This document shows positions 8,242-18,269 of a stretch of 26,494 bases of DNA, one piece after another. Source of the stretch: Phytophthora quininea (Eukaryota > Oomycota > Peronosporomycetes > Peronosporales > Peronosporaceae); contig JAAVTG010000330.1 in the NCBI GenBank assembly GCA_011947345.1, forward strand, positions 1 to 26,494, in the 5' to 3' direction. How positions within the stretch are numbered: position 1 is the first letter of the stretch; every line of letters starts with the position of its first letter. The notes under the pieces were generated by a model. The model had not been told where the DNA came from. It did not search any database and worked only from the letters and a program-made list of their open reading frames with translations. The position numbers and the translations under genes were made by a program.

Positions 8242-10791
8242 ATGCCACATTCGTCCTGTTGTCCATTGTCAACGTTCATTATCCGTTTTACCGTGCATCC
8301 AGAATCGAGAAGGAGTCGTTACGCTGCCTCGGATGGCGCGCCACTCACCCCCAAAGGGAAACGTCCCTACAAGTCCAAGCAGAACCGTGTTTCTTCCACT
8401 CGGCGTAGCGTCAACGAGGTGTTGCGATGCACGATCGAGAAAAGAAAGCGCCACGGCAACACTGGTTGCCGAAGTATGTCAACGAACTGGGGATACGCCC
8501 CTTCAGCTACAAAGATTTTGAAGTTATTGAGGCCATCTGCCAGTTTTGTACTGCATTTGGGCGTGAAGATGAGGACAAATCGAAGTCTTCGGCTTTTGGG
8601 TCACTTCTGAACAAGAAGCAGCGGAAAAAGAAATCGAAAGCTCAGATCTTTACATCGTTTCGGCGAGACCACATCACAGCGCATATGGAGAGTCAACATC
8701 CTCGTAAATGGGAAGCCTTCCAAGCCCTTCAAGACGTAAGCGCACGTGTGCAGTTCTTTCTCCCAAAGATGATAGAACATTTTCTACCAGCTTTACCTGC
8801 CTTCGACTTTGAGGTTCCTCCCGGATTGTCAGCATCATTCGCCGTTTCTTCTGCAACAGCGATGATGGAGGAGTTGGTTTGGTTCAAGTGGATGCAACCA
8901 TCGGAGAGGTGACGATGGCGAGAGACTTTGTGGAGACAACGAGGGACGTTTGTGTTCTGTTCATTAGCAACCGCGAACAATTCGAAACTGTGCTGCGCTG
9001 TATCAGGGCAGGTGTGAGTTTTCGCGCTACCGAAAAGATGTTTTTCGAGTTTGGCACGGTTTTGGGCAACATGAAACTCGGATCTCCAGACCGCAATGTC
9101 ATCGGCCGACAAGTCCGCTTCGTGGTGGCTCTGAATTTGACAGCGATTCGGTTCCTTCTCAACAACACCTGGGGTTTCTCGATCCTGGTCGATGCAGCAA
9201 CTCACCGACGTGAAGGCTACCTGGATGTTAGAGTTTCATTTGGACTTTTGGGGGCGTCCACAACGTCCATCTGCTCGCCGTTCCGCTGGGGCAACTCGGT
9301 CATACTGGCGCCAATTTTGCTCAACTAGTACTTGGGCTGCTAGAAGATATCGGAGGCAAAAATTTGATGCCAAATCTACTTGGTGTATCGAGCGATGGTG
9401 CGGCCAACATGTTAGGCCGCCACCGGGGATTTTCAACCAGACTTCGAAATGCAGCTCAGCTTGTTGGTAACACATCCGTAGTCATCAACTGGTGTGGAAG
9501 TCACCAGCTCAACCTGGTTGTTAACGAGTTCCTTCGGGTCCTTGACCGCAACGTCAATTTCCGCTCCAGGCTCGGTTCTGAAATCTCATTTACTCGAAAA
9601 CATGAGAGCGTGAGATTAACGGTGGGTCTGTGTCCTACATACTCGCCGACACGTTGGGAGTCGATCCACGATGCATGCCACTTTCTGCTGAAGAACTACG
9701 TTCGTCTTGGGATTGTCCAAGACGAAAAGGCTTACACGAAATCGAGTGACGCATGGTGGTTATGCTTATTTGTGGTCTGCAAGTTGAGCGAGAAGATCCG
9801 CGCCTGCTTTCGCAAGCTGCAGTATAAGACGGTTACTATGCGCGAACAATACGCTGCTCTGGACGAACTCCACTTATCGCTGGCGTTGAAATTTGAAAGC
9901 GATTCGAATGACGAAGGTGCGCCGACTGTCGATTCAGCAAAGGTCTCTGATCACTTGCAGTGGTGCTGCCTTCACTCTAAAGACCTATTCGACAAGATTG
10001 CGGGACAACATAATGCTCATACATGTCGTCAAGGAGCTGAAGTGGGTATCGCTGGCATGGCTCTGGACCAACCAAACATCCACAAGCATCAAGACGGCGA
10101 AGAGGCTTTGGAAGTTTTAGCGCATCTGGCGGACATGGTAGACGAAGATACCCCGAGTTCCCACGAGGACGAAGACATGCCACAACTCAATGAAGTAGAT
10201 GAACCGACTGAATCCCAGCAATCAACGAGTCAGCAAGGCTTGGTGGAAGCTGTTACTACAGCTCTGACCGTGATGATCGACGGAATTGCCGATATCAAGC
10301 TCGATATTGCAGCAGAGACCCGCGATGCGCCTCCAACGAGACCGATTGACATTGTGAAGTGTACGGATGGAGCGTTCCGTCGTCTGCTGATCGCTCATTC
10401 AGCAAAATTGCGAGAGCACCTAGGTGAATCGGCGACCGAGGAGATCTGGAGCCAGCGCAAGAACCTGATCCACGAATACAAGCTAAAGAGTGATGTTTGC
10501 AGAAAGGTGAAGGATCAAGGTGATCTGTCGCTTGAAGACGCGTGGGCTAAAGTCGACCCTTGTGGTGAATTTGGAGCGCTCACCGAATTTGCTGTTGGCC
10601 TCGCAAGTATTGCTCCAGGAACTCATACTGTGGAAGGGGATTTCAGTACGCTAAACCGAGTAGCTGGTCCACAGCGAGGACGACTGAGCACATACGCTGT
10701 TGAAGGAGAACTGCAAGCGCGTCAATACTTCGAAGTCATGGAGCTGGCGGACAGATTGGAGTCAAGCAAGAAAGCTATAGCACAACATTAA
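8242..10791 (+). CDS. hAT transposase with N-terminal BED-like zinc finger, frameshifted
   Basis: This is the enzyme of the surrounding element. A basic N-terminus (KGKRPYKSKQNR) is followed by a BED-like finger: CQFC, then HITAHMESQH. The RNase H-like core shows a first Asp in FSILVDAATH (about 9178-9207), a second Asp in GVSSDGAANM (about 9380), the C-x2-H pair WCGSHQLNL, and TRWES. The C-terminal dimerisation-type segment HTVEGDFSTLNR...GRLSTYAVEGEL ends near 10730; the TAA stop is at 10789-10791. The frame shifts near 8425-8450, 8850-8870 and at the G run 9250-9254; each is a small indel. An acidic insertion (DEDTPSSHEDEDMP) lies before the C-terminal part. Expected length after joining is about 840 residues. 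Start ATG 8242 is the first in an open frame and is uncertain. Whether the copy is active depends on whether the frameshifts are real. Confidence 0.85.
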
Positions 10792-10951
10792 GTTTCTGAT
10801 CCACCAGAGCGTGCGTAGGCTAACCTCTCTTACATTTCCATGCGTAAGCCTGTGTCCTTTTAGGGTTTTCTGGCAATTCTATACATTTCCTGTGCAATGC
10901 CCCTTTGAAGTTTCCCAAGTCTGCCCATTTTACATCAAATCCCATCGACTT

Positions 10952-13427
10952 TCAAAATGCCCCGTTTGAGCATGCCTGGGTATCAGCAGCAAGTGAACAG
11001 CTGGTTGCTGAATCGAGTCTTTGGGAGCGATTAGTAGCAGACTGTGACAGAGCTGGCTGGGAGGAAGACCACTGCGCTTGCTCCGATGCTGCAGTAGTTA
11101 GCTCCGGCAGCATGAGATAGTCGAGCACGATTTTCTCCTGCAGCGCGTACTCCTCCTCGGGGTTGTCTGCAAAGTTGGAGTGCAGCACTGATTCGGCTCC
11201 GCCCTCCAACATGTCGGAGCAGTTATCGGTGGACTTGCTCACTTCCATAACAAACACAGCAACCACTGCGTCCATAACAGCAACTCTCGCATGGCACATG
11301 AGCCGCGCATGTGCCTGGGCAAGCCGTGTCAGACTCTCCAGAAGGCGAATTGTGGTGCGTGCAGCACTTCGGCTGTCAGAACCGCGTTGTCGCTGGTAGT
11401 ATCGCTGGAGGATCGACATGGCACCTCGACTCAGTTCCGGTTGGTACCGATCCTTGACGTGGCAGATATAAGCCTGCAATTTGGGAATACTCCACAGCAA
11501 TGAATCCTCGCTCGATGTCGACGACTTCGAGTTGGGCCCGTCATGTTCATCAGACCCTACTAAATTGAACGAGGGCTCATCTTCATCGCGCTCGGCTTCA
11601 TCCTTCATGCTGGTATCCGCCCCAATCGCTTGCTTCAAGATGAACGAGGACACAACTTGATCCCAACGCGGGTTCATGCGGTCGAGAAGCACGAGGATGA
11701 TGTCGAATCGGCTCAAGAGGGGCTGGCGATGCTAGTGTTCACAGACACATTGGTCGTCGGGTCGTATCGGCCTTTTGGGTTCGTCACAGCAAAGATGGTA
11801 GTGCGCGCGTTTAGTTTGCAGACCAGACCGGCCTTAGCGACGCTCAACGTTTGTTGCTCCATGGCTTCGTGGATGGACGTTCGATCGTTGCTGCGAATGC
11901 TGCTGAACTCGTCGATACAGCACACCCCGCGATCCGCCAGCACAAGAGCGCCGGCCTCCAGCATCCACTCACCGCCATCCTTCACGGCTGTGCAGGTCAA
12001 TCCGGCGCTAGTCGTTCCAATTCCCGTCGTAAGCACCGACCGAGGGCTCAATTCTGCTGTGAAGCGAAGAAACTGCGATTTCCTGTGCCAGGGTCGCCAA
12101 TCAGGAGCATGTGAGGCTCGCCACGCGTCTTCATCCCCGTGTCGTCCACATACGAGACGCCTCCGATGACTGTCAATGCTACTGCCAGCTTCACGATAAA
12201 TAGTCCGTAGACCTTGGGGCAAATGCTAGCGATGATCTCGTTGCGGCCGCGCATTGGATCGCGTTTGTGCTTCGTCCAGAACTGCGCAAATTCAGCGCGC
12301 AGTTCTTCCGTAACAAGCACCTGAGACGTCGTCGCATTTTTGATGCGGACACTGTTGGCCTTGATCGTCGTCTCGAGGTCACAGCGTACGCCTCGTATAC
12401 ACGGCTGCCAGGTGCGCATGAGAATGCCCACCACCACCACTTGGTCTCCAGCCTTGACCGAGTCCACCAAATCATCCTCCAGCACCACCAAAATGGACCT
12501 GGGGATGGATCCGACGCCCAACTTGGAAGCCTGCTCCTGGATCTTGATCACCTGGTGGTCCGACACCACAGTGCTGTCTGCGCCTCCCACAGGCAAGAAC
12601 TGCGTCGACTTGCACGGCTTCTTACCGCCGACACTTGTTGCTCCAGTGCTGTCCGATGGACATACTTTCTAATGCAGTTCAAGACACCACTGCCAGCACG
12701 GTGAGCACGTGTATTCATTGCTCCCCTCAACAACATTCTGTCGACGCACCGGGATCTCTAGAATGTTCCCCTGCTCGGGGTCCGATTTGACCAAGAACCG
12801 ATGGCCGCATCTGGCGTTGCAGCACTGGTACTCCCTTTCCGTCTCCTGCATTTTGATCTGCAGCGCCCGTCAGTCCACAGCAACCTCCCAACTAACTCCC
12901 TCAGCTCTCTGCAACTGCCTCACCATTCCTGTGCGGACCACCGTGCCTGCGATCTGGATCATCTGCTTGACGTCGTTGGACCGGATCGCACTGATCGCCG
13001 TTTTCCGCAGCAGAGGAACCGGTGGCAAGTTCTCCACGCGCACTTTGAGCTTGCGTCGAGCCTTGAGCGGGATGGACGGAAGTCCGCCGCCTTCCAGCGG
13101 CTCTCCGGCATTGCAGCTCACCTCCTTGGCCAGTGCTGCGTGGAACAGAGGCAAAAGCTGCTCGGGGTGGCGGAATAGCAGCGTGCCGAGCTGAACGTTA
13201 AAGTCCAGCAGCCTCTGGGCACAAATGCGCAGTGAAAAGCTCTGCAGGGTCGCGTCCGTGGCCTCTAATGTTGTTGTTTGAGGAAGCGGGGCGTGGCGAA
13301 GGCGCAGGTGCAGCTGCTGCAGCTCTGAACGGTAGTGGCAGCGCAGGAAGCGGCCGAACGCTGCCTGGTACTCGGGCGCGAGCCGCTCAAAGCGAGCGCC
13401 GGTGGCCTCGTCTTGGTCGACCTCCAT
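10952..13427 (-). CDS. MCM9: MCM9 helicase body, C-terminus truncated by hAT insertion
   Basis: MCM9 with MCM8 forms a helicase that acts in homologous-recombination and interstrand-crosslink repair. The start [16 protein letters not shown] precedes an MCM N-terminal domain. Introns at 12858-12923 (joins VVRTGM to [12 protein letters not shown]) and 12669-12749 (joins ILEIP to KVCPSDSTG) interrupt the zinc-binding region. After [16 protein letters not shown] and LEDDLVD come the AAA+ motifs: Walker A GDPGTGK, Walker [24 protein letters not shown], and the arginine-finger motif SRFD. The order and wording match MCM9 rather than MCM2-7. Two one-base losses break the frame, in TTT at 12079-12081 (inside Walker A) and GGGG at 11719-11722 (before LLSRFD); both are homopolymers. 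The chain runs into the transposon end, gains QACSNGAF and stops. Its native tail is at 7623-7976. The core would survive as a truncated protein if the frameshifts are artefacts. Confidence 0.9.
10953..10978 (-). repeat. Right terminal inverted repeat of the hAT element
   Basis: Reverse complement begins CAGGCATGCTC and ends CGGGGCATTTTG. On the minus strand it gives the truncated MCM9 body eight foreign residues (QACSNGAF) and then most of the TGA stop (10952-10954). Confidence 0.93.
10979..10986. repeat. Right 8-bp target-site duplication of the hAT element
   Basis: GGTATCAG directly abuts the right terminal repeat. It is the second copy of 7977-7984, and both copies encode the same Ala-Asp-Thr stretch of MCM9 on the minus strand. 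Confidence 0.93.
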
Positions 13428-14519
13428 TATTGCTCGAAAGTAATGAACAGTCGGGAATATGTCTGTCACTAACTTTTGGGGCTCGCTGTACAGGGTTTTC
13501 AGTTGATGCTTTGCTTGCTCGTGCAAACAGAGCAACAAGCACAATGGCAATGGTAAAATCCATGTACGGTTCATTAGGAGATCGTAAGTGAAAGACAGAG
13601 TCCGAGCTAGTCGCTCCGCTGGTGGAAAGTGCGCGCTTTGGTAATCGACACTTTTTCTCTCTGATCGCCGTATTCTTGGTGATCGCCGCGCCAACGTGTG
13701 ATGAGTCCGCAGCACCGCCAGCTTCATGATTACCACGGCTGAGGTCGATCCGTTGCGGCCAGCATGGCGTCTGAGGAAGTTTGTCATGAGTTGGGCGGTG
13801 GTACCACTACAGACTCGCCTCGAGAAATTGCCAGCAACGAGCACAAGTGGTTTCGCTCGATTGGGGTCATCCTGGTTGCTTTCAAGCGCGGCAACCACCA
13901 CCAAAGCGGCGGGCTTGCAGGTCGGACCGATCGTCAACGTAGCGCGGCCTTGAGCTACACACCGAAAGAAATCGCAAACCACCCGTCGCGAACCAAAATA
14001 CGCCGTCGCTGCTGGATTGCCATCTCAACCATTGCCTGTGTCCCGACGTAGCTTTGAGGGCAGTAGTGACGACAAACTCTTGCTGGAGCACCACCTCCTG
14101 CGCAGCAAGTGTTGACTCATTCCACGCTGAACGTGCGTCCGGTTCCACTTGATTTTCTCGCTTGACAAAGCAACGAGCGACGACCAGAGCCATTTGCGCT
14201 TGAAGCCATGCCTCGCGGAGAAATGGGACATATTTCCGCCACGAGTTTCTTGAGCTTTGCCCGCCGGTGGTGGCCGCCGGTCGATAACTGGCATTCCGAA
14301 CTCTTTCAACGATATAATACTCGGCGAACTCCGCTGGTTCTTGCCTTGCAACTTTTGATGCTGGCAGACTGGCCCCAAGCGAAGACGAAACGCTTTTGCC
14401 TCGCAAGATGACGCTCGAAGAACTGTGCGAGCGAAATCACTGCAAAAACCAGCCGCGGCAGCAGCCTGTTGATGTGGCTAGGTTCACCAGCGCGTTCCTT
14501 CTCATATTCTCGGGGTCGG
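13428..14519. other. Spacer upstream of MCM9, no supported gene
   Basis: Open minus-strand frames cross this stretch, notably about 14025-14400 with EYYIVERVRN and REAWLQAQMALVVARC, but they lack a convincing ATG, splice pattern or recognisable family. The MCM9 promoter should lie near 13430-13500. Confidence 0.35.
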
Positions 14520-14746
14520 ATGGCGGCGTCGCCACAGCCTGTCGCTAAAAAGTTTAGCGAGTTTGCAGAAAAAAATGTTGGAAAGCTCTGGAAAAATGTT
14601 ACGTTTAAACTTGACCCGTGGCCAGGAATCTAGTGCGTGTCGTCTTTCGTCGAGCGCGTGATCCAAGTGGAGCTGAGCATACATGTAGCAAGGCCGTTCG
14701 CGTGGAATCATCAGCACTTGAATCCATCGAAATCAGATGCTTGTGA
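14520..14746 (+). CDS. Possible small two-exon gene, about 56 residues
   Basis: An ATG at 14520 opens a frame rich in Lys, Phe and Trp (MAASPQPVAKKFSEFAEK, then KLWKNVTFKLDPWPG). It runs to GGAATCTA and is followed by GTGCGTG, a donor form seen in other introns of this window. A 56-bp intron (14633-14688, ending acatgtag) would continue it as YKAVRVESSALES to a TGA at 14744-14746. The codon pattern looks coding, but no family is recognised and the splice is only predicted. It converges with the minus-strand small ORF ending at 14755. Confidence 0.3.
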
Positions 14747-14754
14747 AGTGGTCG

Positions 14755-14955
14755 CTACGGGGAGTAGCAAGAGCTTGCTGGTAAATCACGAAGTGCCTGC
14801 GCCAGCTCGTCCCTCAGCGCTGTCATCACTGCATCGCCCCGGAAAAAGTCGCTATTATTCTGTGCAAGTTTTCCGGCCCTTTTCCACAACTTCCACAAAG
14901 AATATGGCTCCACTTTTGGGACTTTGTCGTCACTCGCGTCGGCCCCGCCACTCAT
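14755..14955 (-). CDS. Possible small protein of 66 residues
   Basis: The frame starts at an ATG (MSGGADASDDKVPKVEPY) and is followed by an amphipathic helix-like part, SLWKLWKRAGKLAQNNSDFF, then LRDELAQALRDLPASS. It could be a small helical protein or one exon of a longer gene. No family is recognised. The frame is open further upstream without clear coding character. Confidence 0.35.
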   Translation of the reverse strand: MSGGADASDDKVPKVEPYSLWKLWKRAGKLAQNNSDFFRGDAVMTALRDELAQALRDLPASSCYSP

Positions 14956-15578
14956 CCGAGTGCTACGTTGGGCTGAAAGCGTCACTCTCTCTTTTGCAGG
15001 CTCGGTCTCAGCAAGTCGGCCGCGTCCAGCGTGGCGACCATCTCGGTGCTCGGCGCTTTGGGGTTGCAGCTCCACGGACGTGAGCAACACAACAACCGCG
15101 TGGGACACCGCAAAAGCAGGAGGGTCCTCAGCGTCGCAACGTCAGCAGGAGAAGCTGCAGCAGCCGGCGACCCGACGAAGCTGGGTGGAACAACGAGAGC
15201 TCGACGCCTCGAAGCGAGCGAGGCAAAGAAAAGGGCGAGTCGACGTCTCGACGTGCATAGCAAAGTCGAGCGAGGAAGCTCAAGTGTGTGCACAGCTCAT
15301 CTGCTCACCACAACACCATCCGCCGACTTGCGCCGCTCTCTGCCTTTACGAGGCTGGAGCGTCGGAAGTTTTGCCTTGCAGGCTCCCAAGCCCGGCTGTT
15401 CCACTCGCCGACATCGGTCTCCCTGCTGTCGTAAGTCACCAACTGGCGTGGGGGCTTGAAATCCCTAACAGGGTTCGCGTGGGCGACTATCGCAGCCTTG
15501 GATCATCACATCGCATTTGAGCGCGGGACAGCGTAGCGCTGAGAGGCTTGGGCAGGACAGCAGGACAGTAGGGGCACA
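14956..15578. other. Spacer before the zinc-finger repeat gene
   Basis: Several overlapping open frames exist on both strands, but none has a start, motif or composition I can support. The last about 100 bp should hold the promoter of the downstream finger gene. Confidence 0.3.
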
Positions 15579-16937
15579 ATGGAGCGCCGAACACTTGACG
15601 ACGACGACGACGACGACGCGCAGCAGAGCTCAGTGATTCAGGATGCAGGAGCGCGGGGCAGTCGTAGTGAAAAGGGAGGCGGAATAGGGAGGCAGATTTC
15701 TGCAGCGGCGACGACCGAGGAGAACTTGAGCGCTCTCAGCAACCTCCAGGTCGCCAGCGAGACCGAGGACGCAGAAACGCCGCGGGGGCAGACACATACC
15801 CGCGCAAGGACTGGTTTAACGGGCAATCGAAATAAGGTCAGACGAACGAACAGCCAAGCGTACCCGACCACCCCGCAGGACGTCGACATGGAGGATCTGG
15901 ACCGCGTCAGCAAGTCGTCTCTCAGTTTTATCCTGGACGACCAGGCAGCGAGTACGAACGCCCGTAGTCAGACAGCATTTTTGTTAGTCCACTAAGAGCT
16001 TGTGTTTTGTGTTTGATCTGTTCATCAACGACAGGAGACGAATTCACGTCCGGCGGCAAACGAGCCGCGGCGTTAATCACCAGGAGCAGGAGCACGGGCG
16101 ACCTCACCGACGAAGCGGCTTCAGCTGCTGCAGCGGTGGCAGCTTCAGCGGAACAGTTTACAATCAGCGGGAGTGGCCGCGGTGGTCGTTCCACCGGGAA
16201 GCAAGGCGCCGATGGGAAACGCCGGGCTCGTAGACCGCCTAGTCGTATTTGCAAGCACGAAGGGTGCGAGCAGTACGTGGTGGATCAAGGGCTTTGCGTT
16301 CGACATGGAGTTCGTACCGCATTGCAGTTCGCAATTAACTTACTATTATATTCGCAGGAACTAAGCATTTGTTGCTGTCGGGCAGGGTGGGAAGAGGTGC
16401 CTCACTGAAGGTTGCACCAGTCGAGCAAAGCACCAAGGGCGTTGCTGGCGACACGGTACGTTTGGCATCGCCGTTTACTGAGCTTAACGTGCTCCTGTTA
16501 ACGACGCTCGGTTGCAGGCGGATCGACGCAGTGCAAGGTCCCGAGTTGTATCAACCGGGCCAAGTCGCGCGGCTTTTGCTGGTCGCACGGGGCGGGACCA
16601 AATGCAAATTCGAGTCGTGCGAGAAGATTGCCATTTCCAACGGGCTGTGCTGGGCACACGGAGGAGGTAGGACCGCTAGCATGTTAGAGTCTTTCCCATG
16701 GCACGGTGTATGATGATGAAGTACGTTCTGGTGGTGCCTACAGGCAAGCGGTGCGCGGTGGAAGGCTGCATGCGGCAGGCTTATGAGCGCACAGACAACC
16801 TCTGCAACAACCACTATCAGGAGCGGATGCACGGTACTAGCGGAGGCACCGCGGCAGGAGACAGCGACGTGGTGGCTTCGCCGAAAAACCCGGACGACGA
16901 GGAAAAGCCGCCAGCACCGTCGGCCTCAAACGAATGA
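15579..16937 (+). CDS. Tandem C-C-C-H zinc-finger repeat protein (WRKY19-like), five exons
   Basis: The first 150 residues are low-complexity and charged, opening with MERRTLDDDDDDD. Then come five short repeats of form C-x4-C-x9..11-C-x2-H, usually followed by Gly-Gly: CKHEGC..LCVRHG, CLTEGC..RCWRHG, CKVPSC..FCWSHG, CKFESC..LCWAHG and CAVEGC..LCNNH. Oomycetes carry many proteins of this kind, often labelled WRKY19-like; a zinc-binding, probably nuclear role is inferred. Introns: 15952-16034, 16310-16385, 16456-16517 and 16667-16743, all GT-AG. The last three interrupt the His-Gly-Gly linkers, so exons correspond to repeats. One base is missing in the G run 16589-16592, between repeats three and four. 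The acidic end (NPDDEEKPPAPSASNE) stops at 16937. Confidence 0.75.
15599..15620 (+). repeat. GAC triplet microsatellite
   Basis: Seven consecutive GAC codons encode poly-Asp near the start of the finger-repeat protein. Confidence 0.8.
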
Positions 16938-17414
16938 CAGTCTCAGCAGTCTGCACGGAAATGTGGTCAAGTTTAAAGCGAAATAGAGACTGCCAAGATG
17001 CGAAGAGCGCCACCACAGCGACTGCTTTTTCTCTTCAAGTCGTCGGTAACGCACATTTGAGTGGGTTTTGTTTTCTTTTCTCTTGTGGTGCGTAGGTGGA
17101 CGCAGGAGGAAGCGTCGAGTTGGCTAGAAGAGGGACATTGGCGTCTCTCTGATTTGCCAAGTAACAAATGTCGGATTTGCAAAGAATTGCACACTTCTTG
17201 CATTTCGGTGGTCGGGAAAGTTAGTTTGGCTTGACCAGCCGAATGGCAAGCTTGTTACGACTGTTGTTGCTAGCTCCAGTGAAACTCTCGGTTGCAGTCT
17301 CAACTCGAGTAATGGTGATCTCCAGATCGACTAAGTGCTACAATCGAGCGACACTGCCCCAACACCAAGCTCAAGTACCACGAAAGCACCTTCATTTTCG
17401 GGTTCAACGATGAT
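16938..17414. other. Convergent spacer between finger gene and first LPMO
   Basis: Both neighbours end here. No motif-bearing frame is seen; the stretch presumably holds the two 3' UTRs. Confidence 0.4.
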
Positions 17415-18269
17415 TTACTGACGCTTTCTCGCGCTGCACTTTTCCGATGGGGAAGGCGTGGAGGCTGTCGTCGTCTGTGTCGAATCCTCGGTTGCAGTCG
17501 GGGTCGCTGTCGTCGCTGCCGGGGCATTCGTAGAAGGAGCCTCCGCTGAAGACTCTGAAGTACTACCACCACTGGTGCTCGTGGCTTCCTCGGAGGTGGA
17601 GCCTGCCGTCGCCGTCGAGCTCTCCGTCGCCGCAGACGTTGAATTGGCCGAGGTGCTGCTGGCTCCGTCGGCAGGACCCGTCAGCGGCACACAGTCCTTG
17701 TACACCTGCCACACGGTCTTGCTATCTACTCCCTGGAAGGCCAGCCAGTAGAACCGGAGCATGCACCCGCTGGATGAACACGACGAGTAGTCGACAGGTG
17801 TGAACACCGACGCCTTCTCTTGGGTCCCGTCGCCATAGGCAGTCTGGCAGTCATCGTTGCTCAGCACCATCGTGTCGTCCAGCCAGATCTCGCACGGACC
17901 GGCATGCACCATGCCCCGGGAGAAGGTGGCGTCTCCCGTCGTAGGCGGGTCCTTCGGCGTGGCATCAGGGTTCGTGAAGCCGCAATTGGCGCCGTACAGG
18001 TCGGTGTCGCTGTCGAGCAGAGTGCGGATGTCGCTGTAGCCGTTCGACGTCTTGAGCGAATTGTAGAGCGTCGTCAGGCAGTCGTCATCACTGCTGCTGC
18101 AGTTGTCCCAGTCGCCAGACCACTGCGGCTCGATCTGCACGATCCAACCCGAGGTGACCGAGTCCGTAAACTCGGCCAACGGGATATACATGTACCCGTG
18201 GGCGTTCACTCGCGAAATTGAGGTACCAAGTCCTATCGCGACGGACAAGATGGCGATAGTGGAGACCAT
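17415..18269 (-). CDS. Secreted AA17-type copper-dependent polysaccharide monooxygenase (LPMO copy 1)
   Basis: AA17 enzymes are oomycete copper enzymes that oxidatively cut pectin (homogalacturonan) in the plant wall. The 284-residue frame is intact and intronless. A 23-residue signal peptide (MVSTIAILSV...SRVNA) is followed directly by His24 in HGYM, the N-terminal copper ligand once cleaved. The second His of the copper brace is probably in MVHAGPCEIW. Other family landmarks are WIVQIEPQW, IRTLLDSDTDLYGANCG, ATPKDPPT, YSSCSSSGCMLRFYWLA and VWQVYKDCVP. From about residue 205 the chain is a Ser/Thr/Ala-rich, presumably O-glycosylated tail ending CSARKRQ. A perfect Inr-FPR promoter lies at 18317-18332. 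It is the most divergent of the three intact minus-strand copies in its tail. Substrate is inferred from the family. Confidence 0.88.
   Translation of the reverse strand: MVSTIAILSVAIGLGTSISRVNAHGYMYIPLAEFTDSVTSGWIVQIEPQWSGDWDNCSSSDDDCLTTLYNSLKTSNGYSDIRTLLDSDTDLYGANCGFTNPDATPKDPPTTGDATFSRGMVHAGPCEIWLDDTMVLSNDDCQTAYGDGTQEKASVFTPVDYSSCSSSGCMLRFYWLAFQGVDSKTVWQVYKDCVPLTGPADGASSTSANSTSAATESSTATAGSTSEEATSTSGGSTSESSAEAPSTNAPAATTATPTATEDSTQTTTASTPSPSEKCSARKRQ

Larger units (their letters stand above)
7985..10978 (+). mobile_element. Complete hAT-family DNA transposon inserted in MCM9
   Basis: The element is 2994 bp. Its ends are a 26-bp terminal inverted repeat with two mismatches: CAGGCATGCTC, three variable bases, then CGGGGCATTTTG (left 7985-8010; right 10953-10978 reversed). 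It is flanked by a perfect 8-bp direct duplication GGTATCAG (7977-7984 and 10979-10986), the size used by hAT elements. Inside are three 34-bp tandem repeats, similar subterminal blocks at both ends (8029-8060 and 10900-10931), and a transposase with BED-like finger and hAT core motifs. Intact duplications and inverted repeats imply a fairly recent insertion. The target is the C-terminal coding part of MCM9. Confidence 0.95.

Noticed and set aside
13882..14406. Long minus-strand frame upstream of MCM9
   Set aside because: It opens with TTG, not ATG, and has no recognised domain. EYYIVERV looked faintly chromodomain-like, but the flanking residues do not fit.
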